Shown: positions 31,044 to 39,490 of the stretch, one piece after another
Position numbering within the stretch: position 1 is the stretch's first letter
Layout of the letters: every line of letters starts with the position of its first letter
The notes under the pieces: generated by a model
What the model was told of the DNA's origin: nothing
The model's database searches: none
The model's input: only the letters and a program-made list of their open reading frames with translations
Made by a program: the position numbers and the translations under genes
Source: 4484-232 sp964486555
GTDB lineage: Bacteria > Thermotogota > Thermotogae > Thermotogales > Thermotogaceae
Direction: 5' to 3'
NCBI GenBank assembly: GCA_964486555.1
Contig: CAZANP010000006.1
Location: 1-54,038 of the forward strand
Length of the DNA stretch: 54,038 nt

Positions 31044-32465
31044 ATGGAAAAGAGGAAAGTAGGATTAATCAGCTTTTCTGATGGTAGAGAGTATGTTCAC
31101 AAAGATTTAGAGCAAATTGTGAGAAAATTTGAAGACAGAATAGCGAAAAAGTTGGAGGAAACAGGGGAAATAGAAGTGATAAGAGCAAACGAGATTGTGT
31201 GGAAACCCTCGATTGCGAAAAAAGAAGGTAGAAGACTTGCAGAGCTTGGAGCGGAGGTTACGATCTTCAACTACGCCGTCTGGGCTTTTCCGCACTTTAC
31301 AGTCATCGCCAGTAAATTTGCCCCAGGACCGTTTCTTCTGTTTTCGAACATAAATCCTCAGTATCCAGGAATGGTTGCCATGTTATCAGCTGCTGGTAGT
31401 CTTGAACAGGATGGAACGAAGCATTACAGGATGTGGGGAGATATCGAGGATCCTGAAACTTTCAGAAAGGTGATGGCTTTTATAAAAGCAGGAACTACTT
31501 TGAAAAAACTCAGAGGTTTGAGATACGGTATGTTCGGTGGAAGGCCAATGGGGATGTACACTGCTGTACCAAATGTTGACTTGTGGAACAAGATATTCGG
31601 TGTTGATGTTGAGCATATCGATCAATATGAAATAGTCAGAAGGAGTTACGAGGTTCCCGATGATAAGGCAAGAAAAGCAAGACTCTGGTTGGAGGAAAAA
31701 TCAAAGAAAGTACGATACGATGGGAAATGGTTAACACCAGAAAAATTAGAACTTCAGATAAAGAGCTACTACGCTGTGAGGGAGATGATCGATGAATTTG
31801 AATTGGACTTTGTTGGAATCAAAGCTCAAATGGAACTGACAGAAAACTTCGCTACCATGGATGTCACAGAAGCTTTCCTTAACGATCCATACGATTGGGA
31901 AGGACCTCATGAACCGATAGTTTGTGCAACTGAGGCTGACTCCGATGCTGCTCTAACCATGCAGATATTGAAACTTATTGCAAGATCTCCTGTGTTGTTC
32001 GCTGATGTCAGGCATTACGTGGAGGAAGAAGATTTCATTGATCTCTGTAACTCCGGTTCTCATCCAACTTTCTTTGCGGGGAGATCATACGATCCGGAAG
32101 AGAATTTGAAGAAAGTGGAGTTCTATCCAGAGAGTTTCTACTTCCCTGCAGGTGGAGCTTCTGTAAGACACATCGCAGCTCCAGGAAAAGTCACGATGGC
32201 CAGGTTAACCAGAAAAGATGGTGTTTACAGGATGGCGATAGTTCCTGGAGAATTCCTTGACTTCGGAGAGGAGAAAAATGAAGAGATAGCGAAAAGCATC
32301 CAGGAAAACTGGCCACACGCATTTGCTAAGATAGAAACCTCTATCGACAAATTCCTGGCAAATTACTCCTCCAATCATATTCATGCTGTTTATGGAGATT
32401 ACGTTGAAGAACTCATAATATTCTCAGAACTTGCAGGAATAGATTGGATGCTTTTTAAAGATTGA
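31044..32465 (+). CDS. L-fucose/arabinose isomerase-like protein (FucI/AraA fold)
   Basis: Predicted metal-dependent aldose-ketose isomerase of 473 residues, of the FucI-related (COG2407-like) group. Plausible metal ligands lie in FVGIKAQMELTENFATMDV near 257, IVCATEADSDAALTMQILK near 293 and NHIHAVYGDYVEE near 451; VIASKFAPGPFLLFSNINPQ near 88 and RMWGDIEDPE near 130 fit the N-terminal domains. The substrate cannot be fixed from sequence: fucose, arabinose or another hexose are all possible. AGGAGGTGA precedes ATG 31044. It is a single-gene transcription unit ended by a strong terminator, divergent from the LacI-transaldolase operon and under the same operators. Confidence 0.85.
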   Translation: MEKRKVGLISFSDGREYVHKDLEQIVRKFEDRIAKKLEETGEIEVIRANEIVWKPSIAKKEGRRLAELGAEVTIFNYAVWAFPHFTVIASKFAPGPFLLFSNINPQYPGMVAMLSAAGSLEQDGTKHYRMWGDIEDPETFRKVMAFIKAGTTLKKLRGLRYGMFGGRPMGMYTAVPNVDLWNKIFGVDVEHIDQYEIVRRSYEVPDDKARKARLWLEEKSKKVRYDGKWLTPEKLELQIKSYYAVREMIDEFELDFVGIKAQMELTENFATMDVTEAFLNDPYDWEGPHEPIVCATEADSDAALTMQILKLIARSPVLFADVRHYVEEEDFIDLCNSGSHPTFFAGRSYDPEENLKKVEFYPESFYFPAGGASVRHIAAPGKVTMARLTRKDGVYRMAIVPGEFLDFGEEKNEEIAKSIQENWPHAFAKIETSIDKFLANYSSNHIHAVYGDYVEELIIFSELAGIDWMLFKD

Positions 32466-32524
32466 TTCATGGAAGATCAAAAATAATAGATTATCGTTGA
32501 ATTCTTTTGAATATACCTTATTAC

Positions 32525-32551
32525 AGAGCGAGTTCTCGCTCTTTCTTTTTT
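32525..32551 (+). terminator. Rho-independent terminator after the isomerase gene
   Basis: AGAGCGAG (32525-32532), TT, CTCGCTCT (32535-32542) forms an 8-bp perfect stem with a minimal loop, followed by TTCTTTTTT. It separates the isomerase from the transporter genes. Confidence 0.9.
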
Positions 32552-32579
32552 GACCCCAATGAATCTTTAATGATATATT
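32550..32579 (+). promoter_or_regulatory. Predicted promoter of the sugar ABC transporter-treT operon
   Basis: TTGACC (32550-32555), 18-bp spacer, TATATT (32574-32579) with TGA before it (extended -10). The -35 box begins in the T tract of the preceding terminator. The 11-bp LacI operator is not repeated here. Confidence 0.6.
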
Positions 32580-32627
32580 AATTCATGTAACGAAAAAAAT
32601 ATTTCCACTCTAAAGGGAGGGATCTTT

Positions 32628-33794
32628 ATGAGGAAATTTATCATTATTTCTCTGCTGATTCTCAGCGTTCTGCTGATTTCCAAAACCTTGACCGTCATAG
32701 GCCCTTGGGCTGGCGCTGAGGAAGAAAAATTCTTACCAGTCTTAAAAGCTTTTGAAGAGAAAACAGGAATAAAAGTTGAGTACAGAATCTATCGTGCGGA
32801 AGATCTTGCAAACTTGTTACCAGCTCAATTCAACGCTGGTAAAACACCTGGAGATGTCATATTTATGTGGGGTTGGTTCATTCTGGATCAAGCAAAAAAG
32901 GGTCATGTCATGGAAGTCAGTGACATAATAAGTGAAAAGGATTATCTGCCAGGGGTTTTAAACGCTGTTAAGTTGAATGGTAAGCTGTATGGAGCGGCAT
33001 ACACAGGAAAAGTCAAGCCAGGATTCTGGTACAGGAAGTCTTTCTTCAAAAAGTATAACCTCAAGGTTCCAAGCACCTGGGATGAATTCGTCGATCTTCT
33101 CGAGAAGATAAAGAAGATCCCTGGTATAAAAGCTCCAATAGCGAGTGGAGATGGTGTTGGATGGCCGTTGTCGGATGTCACAGAGCATTTCATAATAACG
33201 TTTGCAGGTCCCAACGTCCATAAAGATCTGATAGAGGGGAACATAAAATGGGAGAGCCACACTGTAAGATACGCTTTTGAAAAGCTCGTTTCGTTGCTGA
33301 AAAAAGGATACTTTGGTGAACCAACTGAATGGACCATGGTGCTTAAACAATGGTGGAACGGTGATTACGGATTGTATTTCATGGGAAGTTGGATAACTGG
33401 AATGGTCGACGATCCGGATGATCTTGGGATATTTGCATTACCAGGTGCCAAGGGAGTTGTCTTTGGAGCAGATTATGCTTTCGTTCCAAAATACACGAAA
33501 TACCCTGAAGAGGCGAAAAAGTTGTTGGCGTTCCTTTGTGGTGCAGAAGGTCAGAAGCATCAAGTACAGCAGGGTGGACATATAGCTACAAATAAATTGG
33601 TCCCGTTGGATGCTTATCCACCTGTTGATAGAGAGGTAGCAAAGATAATTGTCAAGATGGAAGCTCTCACGGATCTTGATGATTCAATAGGAGGAGCTTT
33701 CCAAACGGCGTTCTGGGATCAACTGAAACTTCTGTGGGTGAGACCCGATAGATTGGATGATGTTTTGAGAGTACTCGATGAGAAGATGAAGTAA
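32628..33794 (+). CDS. Carbohydrate ABC transporter binding protein (family 1, MalE-like)
   Basis: Extracytoplasmic sugar-binding protein of 388 residues. Signal peptide MRKFIIISLLILSVLLISK without a lipobox Cys is followed by SBP_bac_1 features: GPWAGAEEEKFLPVLKAFEE, GKTPGDVIFMWGWFILDQA near 76, YGAAYTGKVKPGFWYRKSFF near 122, NLKVPSTWDEFVDLL and LYFMGSWITGMVDDP near 250. Ligand not certain; the downstream TreT gene suggests trehalose or a related glucoside. GGGAGG precedes ATG 32628. First gene of the operon with two permeases, treT and a ROK regulator; no ATPase is encoded here, so a shared MsmK/MalK-type ATPase from elsewhere is expected. Confidence 0.9.
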   Translation: MRKFIIISLLILSVLLISKTLTVIGPWAGAEEEKFLPVLKAFEEKTGIKVEYRIYRAEDLANLLPAQFNAGKTPGDVIFMWGWFILDQAKKGHVMEVSDIISEKDYLPGVLNAVKLNGKLYGAAYTGKVKPGFWYRKSFFKKYNLKVPSTWDEFVDLLEKIKKIPGIKAPIASGDGVGWPLSDVTEHFIITFAGPNVHKDLIEGNIKWESHTVRYAFEKLVSLLKKGYFGEPTEWTMVLKQWWNGDYGLYFMGSWITGMVDDPDDLGIFALPGAKGVVFGADYAFVPKYTKYPEEAKKLLAFLCGAEGQKHQVQQGGHIATNKLVPLDAYPPVDREVAKIIVKMEALTDLDDSIGGAFQTAFWDQLKLLWVRPDRLDDVLRVLDEKMK

Positions 33795-33806
33795 GAGGTG
33801 GAAAAG

Positions 33807-34682
33807 GTGAAAAAATCGAAGTTATCCCATTTTTTGATATTCATGGCACCAGCTCTTGTTCTGATAGTTACCTTCGTTATATATCCTTCTCTCAGAACGA
33901 TATTTACGAGTTTCTTGGATGAGAATGGAAAACTTTCCTTGAAAAACTATGTGGAAGTTCTGAAAAGTAGAGATACTTTCGATCCAGAAGGGTTCTCAAG
34001 GGGATTCCCCCTTGGGACCCTTCTTCATAATCTCATATGGATAGCCATACACCTACCTTTGACGATATCCCTGGGTTTGATACTGGCTGTGATTCTGAGG
34101 AAAGTGAGGGGAGGAAATATCCTAAAATCCATAATTTTCCTTGGAATGGTCATGCCCATGATCGTCGGAGGAGTTATGGTGAGGTTCATGTTCGATGGAA
34201 GTGTCGGTGTGGTGAATGGATTCCTTAGAATCTTTGGCATCGAAGGAAAAACATGGACGGCTTACCCGGATACGGCCCTTTTCTCTCTGATATTCGGTTC
34301 GGTATGGCTCTGGACAGGTTTCAGCATGGTTCTTTATTCAGCGGGTCTTGAAACTATCCCTAAGGATTTTTACGAAGCCGCCGCCATCGATGGCGCAACA
34401 CCTTTAAAGATCTTTTTCAAAATAACGATACCTCTTTTGAAACCAGTAACGGTTGTTGTAACGATTATGACCTTGCTTTGGGAATTGAAGATCTTCGATA
34501 TCGTGTACGTTGCAACCATGGGAGGCCCAGGCGGAGCCTCGAACGTTCTAGCGCTCCAAATGTATACGTATGCTTTCAGAGAGTTGAATTACGGGAAGGC
34601 ATCGGTCGTTGCGGTTATACTGACTGCCTCCACCCTTCTTGCCAGTATTCCACTGACTAAAAGTGCAGGTGAACTGAGATGA
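33807..34682 (+). CDS. Sugar ABC permease (MalF-like)
   Basis: Inner-membrane permease, about 291 residues, six spans. It begins KKSKLSHFLIFMAPALVLIV and carries the EAA loop DFYEAAAIDGATPLKIFFKI near 190 followed by PLLKPV, the MalK-docking site. Start GTG 33807 is chosen since GAGGTG lies six bases upstream; the GTG at 33798 is inside that site. Near the end AGELR the gene overlaps the next permease by four bases (ATGA). It would work with the family 1 binding protein. Confidence 0.92.
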   Translation: MKKSKLSHFLIFMAPALVLIVTFVIYPSLRTIFTSFLDENGKLSLKNYVEVLKSRDTFDPEGFSRGFPLGTLLHNLIWIAIHLPLTISLGLILAVILRKVRGGNILKSIIFLGMVMPMIVGGVMVRFMFDGSVGVVNGFLRIFGIEGKTWTAYPDTALFSLIFGSVWLWTGFSMVLYSAGLETIPKDFYEAAAIDGATPLKIFFKITIPLLKPVTVVVTIMTLLWELKIFDIVYVATMGGPGGASNVLALQMYTYAFRELNYGKASVVAVILTASTLLASIPLTKSAGELR

Positions 34683-35506
34683 AGGGGAAGAGATACCTGA
34701 TCATGAATCTGATAGCGTGGTTGATAGGACTTGTGTGGCTCGTACCTTTCATAGGTGTTCTCATGACAGCTATAAGACCTCTAGATGAACTTCTTCACGG
34801 TTGGTGGAACTTTGAAAACGTCCACTTTACATTTAGAAATTTCTCAGCTTCCTGGAATCACTCAACCGCTCCTTTGGGTAAGGGTGTCATCAACTCCTTG
34901 AAAGTGGCTATACCGTCCACCGTGTTTCCAATCATCATTGCAACGATGGCAGGATATTACTTTTCAAGATATAGATTCCCTTTCAAGAAAATTCTTTTCA
35001 CAACTATAATACTCACCCTTGCTCTCCCTCAACAGATGATAGCTGTCCCTGTTTTTCAGATGTTGAGCTCCATGGGCTTGATAGATAGTTATATCGGTCT
35101 GATACTTCTTCATACCGCATGGGGTATACCATGGATAACTTTCTTCATGAGGAATTTCTTCGTCACCATTCCCGTTTCTATAGAAGAAGCAGCCAGAATA
35201 GATGGAGCATCGGATTTCAAGATATTTCTTAAGATAATCCTTCCTTTGTCCCTACCTGCCTTAGGCTCTGCTGCGGCGCTTCAATTCAATTGGGTCTGGA
35301 GTGACTTCTTCTTGGCTCTCATAACCATATATTCCCCGGACAAACTTCTTGCAACTCAGAGGATTCCCCTGATGAGGGGGGTGTATCATGTTGACTGGGG
35401 ATTGTTGTCTGCTGCTGCTATAACCGTTATGATAGTTCCCATACTGGTTTACACATTTCTACAAAAGTATTATGTCAGAGGAATGATAGGCTGGGCTATG
35501 AAGTAG
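34679..35506 (+). CDS. Sugar ABC permease (MalG-like)
   Basis: Second permease, 275 residues, six spans, with the MalG-type N-terminus LIAWLIGLVWLVPFIGVLMT, the segment GYYFSRYRFPFKKILFTTII near 89, LALPQQMIAVPVFQMLSSMG near 114 and the EAA loop IEEAARIDGASDFKIFLKII near 170. Its C-terminus is short (QKYYVRGMIGWAMK). The ATGA overlap couples it to the first permease; treT follows after 21 bp. Confidence 0.92.
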   Translation: MKGKRYLIMNLIAWLIGLVWLVPFIGVLMTAIRPLDELLHGWWNFENVHFTFRNFSASWNHSTAPLGKGVINSLKVAIPSTVFPIIIATMAGYYFSRYRFPFKKILFTTIILTLALPQQMIAVPVFQMLSSMGLIDSYIGLILLHTAWGIPWITFFMRNFFVTIPVSIEEAARIDGASDFKIFLKIILPLSLPALGSAAALQFNWVWSDFFLALITIYSPDKLLATQRIPLMRGVYHVDWGLLSAAAITVMIVPILVYTFLQKYYVRGMIGWAMK

Positions 35507-35527
35507 AAGCAAAAGGAGGGGAAAAAG

Positions 35528-36739
35528 TTGAAAGTGGAACTACCGGAAAGGGATATTGAGGAATATAGAGGAATCGTTGGAGAATATGTGGATGTGTTGA
35601 AGGAGGAAGCAAAGGATCTTAAAGGTTTGAAAGTGATCCATGTCAATTCAACCTCCTATGGAGGTGGTGTGGCAGAACTTTTAAAAGGCCTGATCCCTTT
35701 GATGAGATCGCTGGGTCTGAAAGCTGAATGGGAGGTCATAGAAGCACCAGGAGAATTTTTCAACGTGACTAAAAAGATTCACAACGGCCTTCAAGGTGGG
35801 GATGTAGAGATCACTGAAGAAGAGTGGAGTTTGTACGAAAAAGTAAATGAAAGGAACTCAGTGATTTTGAATCTTTCGGCTGACGTCGTCGTAATTCACG
35901 ATCCCCAGCCTGCCATGATACCGTGTTTTTTAGATGATGGTAGAAAATGGATTTGGAGATGCCATATAGATCTTTCCAATCCTAACGAAGCTTTGTGGGA
36001 AAGATTCAAAGATTATCTTGAAAAATACAGTAGAATGCTTTTTCATTTGAAAGATTACATAAAAGAGGAATTTGCTCATATATCTAGAGTCTTCCCTCCC
36101 AGTATAGATCCGATAAGTGATAAGAACAGGGAAATAGAAGAGGAGATAATTTCCCAGGTTCTGAAAAGATATGGTATCGAGAAGAAAAAAACCATAACGG
36201 TTGTTGCAAGGTTCGATCCTTGGAAAGATTTAATGGGAGCGATAGATGTCTACAGGTTAGTCAAAGAAAAGATGGATGTTCAGCTTTTGATTGTTTCCGC
36301 CATGGCAAGTGATGATCCGGAGGGATGGATATTCTTTGAGAAAGTGGCAAGGCATGCTGGTGAAGATGAAGATATCCACTTTTTAACGAACATCAAAGGA
36401 GTTGGAGATATCGAAGTCAATGTGTTCCAAAAGGTCGCAGATGTGGGACTCCACACGGCAACTAGAGAAGGATTTGGCCTCGTCATATCGGAAATTATGT
36501 GGAAGGAGAAACCCGTTGTTGGAAGACCAGCAGGTGGTGTAAAAATACAGGTGGATGACGGTATCAACGGTTATCTTGAATGGGATATCGATGATCTTGC
36601 CGAAAGAGTTTTGGAGCTCCTCGAGGATAAGGAAAAAAGGTATCACATGGGAAAGAAAGCTAAAGAAAAAGTAAAAGAAAACTTCCTGATAACGTCTCAC
36701 CTGATGAGGTATCTCAAGGTTTTCAAGGAAGTGTTGTAG
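35528..36739 (+). CDS. treT: Trehalose glycosyltransferring synthase TreT (GT4)
   Basis: Cytoplasmic retaining glycosyltransferase that interconverts NDP-glucose plus glucose with trehalose. The 403-residue sequence closely follows the Thermococcus litoralis TreT I recall: VIHVNSTSYGGGVAELLKGL near 35, VVVIHDPQPAMI near 120, WIWRCHIDLSNPNEALWERF near 140, VFPPSIDPISDKN, TVVARFDPWKD near 225 and the GT4 EX7E motif REGFGLVISEIMWKEKPVVG near 314. TTG 35528 follows AAAGGAGGGG. In T. litoralis treT also sits beside a trehalose/maltose ABC importer, so here it probably turns imported trehalose into NDP-glucose and glucose. A biosynthetic role is the alternative. Confidence 0.88.
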   Translation: MKVELPERDIEEYRGIVGEYVDVLKEEAKDLKGLKVIHVNSTSYGGGVAELLKGLIPLMRSLGLKAEWEVIEAPGEFFNVTKKIHNGLQGGDVEITEEEWSLYEKVNERNSVILNLSADVVVIHDPQPAMIPCFLDDGRKWIWRCHIDLSNPNEALWERFKDYLEKYSRMLFHLKDYIKEEFAHISRVFPPSIDPISDKNREIEEEIISQVLKRYGIEKKKTITVVARFDPWKDLMGAIDVYRLVKEKMDVQLLIVSAMASDDPEGWIFFEKVARHAGEDEDIHFLTNIKGVGDIEVNVFQKVADVGLHTATREGFGLVISEIMWKEKPVVGRPAGGVKIQVDDGINGYLEWDIDDLAERVLELLEDKEKRYHMGKKAKEKVKENFLITSHLMRYLKVFKEVL

Positions 36740-36780
36740 GGGGGAGAGCGACGAAGAGTGAGAGCAAGAAAAGACTGCTT

Positions 36781-37884
36781 TTGAAACTTTTTGGTGGAAA
36801 GAAATTGTCACGAAGGGATATAAAGGAATCGTTGAACATTGTAGATTCCACTGTTAGTTACCTGATTTCGGAAATGATCAGAGAGGGACTTGTGGAAATC
36901 TCTTTTGTGAGAAGAAAGCACAGAGGAAGACCTCACGAAATAATTCAATTGAAAAAAGATGCATGGTACAGTATGGGTTTAAAGATAGGAAGAGAGATGG
37001 TTAGAGGAGTCCTCTTTAACGCACGTATGGAGATCATCGGGGAGACAGAGGTCCATATAACCAAAGAGATGAGAAATAATGAAGGATATATATCTGCGAT
37101 TTTCAAAGTCCTAGAGAATCTTTTTAGAAAGGATGTCAAAGCCATTGGTATCTCTTCCTCTGGTGAAGTTGATTCCGAGAAAATCATAGGATCATCCATT
37201 TTAAATGTTTGGAACCTCGATTTAAGGAGAAGGATTGAGAGAGAAATAGGGCCAATCGTTATAGCGCTGATGAACGATGTGGATTCTCTAGCCTATTTTG
37301 AAAAATATTTTTATGGCGGGAAAAGGTTTCTGGTTATAAGTTATGGGGTTGGAATAGGGGCGAGTTTTTTCGATGAGAACTCCGTTTTCGTATTGGAAAA
37401 TGGAAGAAGCATACTGGAACTCGGTCACATAATAGTCGGTGACGGAGAAGAGTGTTATTGTGGCCAGAGAGGGTGTCTTGAGATATATGCATCTGAATAC
37501 GCGGTTTTGAAGGAATTTTTGAAAAAGGATTTCTCTATAAAAGAATTCATCGAGTTTGAAGAAGAAAAGTTCAGAGAAGATTTAGATTATTTGAGAGAGC
37601 TTGCAAAGGATCCAGAGGTTGTAAAGGAATATTACATCCCTCCCTTAAAGTACCTTTCGATGGCCGTTGGAAATCTCATCATGCTTTTCTTTCCTGAGAA
37701 GGTTGTTTTCTATGGGGAAGGTATAAGAAGCTGGATGGTAGAAGAGATAAAAAAATTCGTCAAGGAAAGGTATAGAAACAACGTTGTTGGGAGAATAAGC
37801 TTTTTGTGTAGAGAAGAGGAAAAAAATGCCTGGGAAACTGGTGTTGCTTTGAACGCTGTGGAGAAATACATTTCATCCTTGTAA
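36781..37884 (+). CDS. ROK-family transcriptional regulator, start unclear
   Basis: Probable repressor of the transporter-treT operon. The winged helix (KLSRRDIKESLNIVDSTVSY, then LISEMIREGLVEISFVRRK) is followed by a ROK domain with GIGASFFDENSVFVLENGRS, LELGHIIVGDGEECYCGQRG and the complete zinc motif CYCGQRGCLEIYAS near 223. The kinase DxGxT loop is missing, so it is a sensor. The first usable start is TTG 36781, but ROK regulators normally begin about ten residues earlier; the frame is open upstream (TKSESKKRLLLKLF...) with GGGGGGAG at 36739-36746 and ACG at 36751 as the only spaced codon. The true start may thus be non-canonical or obscured by a sequence error. Confidence 0.87.
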   Translation: MKLFGGKKLSRRDIKESLNIVDSTVSYLISEMIREGLVEISFVRRKHRGRPHEIIQLKKDAWYSMGLKIGREMVRGVLFNARMEIIGETEVHITKEMRNNEGYISAIFKVLENLFRKDVKAIGISSSGEVDSEKIIGSSILNVWNLDLRRRIEREIGPIVIALMNDVDSLAYFEKYFYGGKRFLVISYGVGIGASFFDENSVFVLENGRSILELGHIIVGDGEECYCGQRGCLEIYASEYAVLKEFLKKDFSIKEFIEFEEEKFREDLDYLRELAKDPEVVKEYYIPPLKYLSMAVGNLIMLFFPEKVVFYGEGIRSWMVEEIKKFVKERYRNNVVGRISFLCREEEKNAWETGVALNAVEKYISSL

Positions 37885-37893
37885 TGACTTCAT

Positions 37894-37923
37894 TTCACTT
37901 AAGCACTTGCCTCTTGGTATAAT
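37894..37923 (+). promoter_or_regulatory. Predicted promoter of the second oligopeptide-type ABC operon
   Basis: TTCACT (37894-37899), 18-bp spacer, TATAAT (37918-37923) preceded by TGG (extended -10), 39 bp before the binding-protein start. Confidence 0.6.
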
Positions 37924-37961
37924 TTCCTTCTAGAAAACTCCAATAAGGAGGTGGTAACGCC

Positions 37962-39485
37962 ATGAGGAAACTTGCGATCGTGCTCATGCTATCTCTTATG
38001 GTAGTTCTTTCATTCTCCGTTAAATATGGAGGAACTCTGGTCTACGTTATGGGGGTAGATGCCGTTACACTGCTTCCAAGTAATATGACGGACAATCCAT
38101 CTGAGATGGTGTGTAGGCACATTTTCGAGGGTCTTGTTGAATTCGACGAAAAGCTCAATATCAACCCAGCTTTGGCCGAAAGATGGGAGATATCAAAGGA
38201 TGGGACAGTTTACACTTTCTATCTGAGGAAGGGTGTCAAGTTCCAGGATGGAACACCTTTTAATGCTTATGCGGTGAAGAAGTATTTCGAATACGTCCTG
38301 ACACACGATCTGAAAAGAACGAAGCTCTATGAACCCTACATCAAGGAAATAAAGGTGGTTGATGACTACACGGTTCAATTCGTTCTAAATCATCCCTTCG
38401 GACCGTTTCTGAACTATCTCGCTCATGGGGCGGGATTAATTGTATCACCCAAGGCGATAGATGAGTACGGAGACGATCCAGGTGCCCTTGGAAAGCACCC
38501 CGTTGGAACAGGGCCATTCAAATTGGCTGAGTGGAAAAAGGGAGAGAAGATAGTTCTTGTTAAGAACGAAAATTATTGGCAAGAGGGTAAACCGTATCTG
38601 GATAAAATCGTATTCAAGGTGATCCCAGAAGCTGTAACAAGAGCCCTGCAGCTTCAAGCCGGAGACGCGCATCTTGCCCTGAAGATCCCGCCGGTCTTCG
38701 TTGAAAAGTTGAAGAAAGATCCAAAGATCGATGTCGTTGTGGGGCCAAGTCTCAGGGTTCTCTATATAGGAATGAACACGCAGAAGAAACCCTTTGACGA
38801 TGTCAGGGTGAGGAGAGCTCTCAATTATGCGATAGATAAAGAGACCCTTTGTAAAACCATCATGGGTGGTCTTGCAAAACCAGCGGATTCTCCTCTAGCC
38901 CCTGCCATTTGGGGATACTACTCAACAGGGAAATACCCATACGATCCTGAAAAGGCAAAGAAACTCCTTGCTGAAGCAGGATATCCGAACGGGTTCGAGG
39001 CAGAACTGGCAACGCCTAAAGGAAGGTATCTACAAGATTACGAAACAGCAGTGGCTATCCAAGCTCAACTTGCAAAAGTTGGAGTGAAAGTGAAAGTCGT
39101 TCCGATGGAATGGGCAACGTACCTTGCGTACGTGAATGTTAAAAATCCTGACAAGAGATATCAGATGTTCCTCCTGGGATGGGCTCCTTCAACAGGAGAA
39201 GCTGACTGGGTACTAAGACCTTTATTCACCACGGGATCCATATCGAACAGGGCTCTCTACTCGAATCCAGAAGTTGATGAATTGGTGGTCAAAGCGAGCA
39301 GGGAAGTCGATCCTGAGAAGAGAAAAGAGCTCTACAAAATACTCCAAGAAAAGATTGTAGACGATGCTCCTTGGATATTCCTGTATGTCTTGGACCAAGT
39401 CTATGCAAAATCCAAAAAGGTTAAAGGGGATGTAGCACTCCCAATAGAGATCGTGCTCGTAAAAGATGCCTGGATAGAGGAATGA
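37962..39485 (+). CDS. Family 5 (dipeptide/oligopeptide-type) ABC solute-binding protein
   Basis: Extracytoplasmic receptor of 507 residues. Signal peptide MRKLAIVLMLSLMVVLSFS, no lipobox Cys. Classical DppA landmarks: RHIFEGLVEFDEKLNINPAL near 48, YTFYLRKGVKFQDGTPFNA near 86, VGTGPFKLAEWKKGEKIVLV near 181, NYWQEGKPYLDKIVFKVIPE, FDDVRVRRALNYAIDKETL near 281 and LLAEAGYPNGFEAELATPKG near 333. Compared with the bgl receptor it is a more typical peptide-type protein, but sugar ligands cannot be excluded. AGGAGGTG precedes ATG 37962. It heads a complete five-gene operon and is followed by a hairpin. Confidence 0.92.
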   Translation: MRKLAIVLMLSLMVVLSFSVKYGGTLVYVMGVDAVTLLPSNMTDNPSEMVCRHIFEGLVEFDEKLNINPALAERWEISKDGTVYTFYLRKGVKFQDGTPFNAYAVKKYFEYVLTHDLKRTKLYEPYIKEIKVVDDYTVQFVLNHPFGPFLNYLAHGAGLIVSPKAIDEYGDDPGALGKHPVGTGPFKLAEWKKGEKIVLVKNENYWQEGKPYLDKIVFKVIPEAVTRALQLQAGDAHLALKIPPVFVEKLKKDPKIDVVVGPSLRVLYIGMNTQKKPFDDVRVRRALNYAIDKETLCKTIMGGLAKPADSPLAPAIWGYYSTGKYPYDPEKAKKLLAEAGYPNGFEAELATPKGRYLQDYETAVAIQAQLAKVGVKVKVVPMEWATYLAYVNVKNPDKRYQMFLLGWAPSTGEADWVLRPLFTTGSISNRALYSNPEVDELVVKASREVDPEKRKELYKILQEKIVDDAPWIFLYVLDQVYAKSKKVKGDVALPIEIVLVKDAWIEE

Positions 39486-39490
39486 AACTC

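Noticed and set aside
29149..37884. Complete L-fucose utilisation operon
   Set aside because: Only an isomerase-like gene is present; fuculokinase, fuculose-phosphate aldolase and fucosidase are absent from the window.
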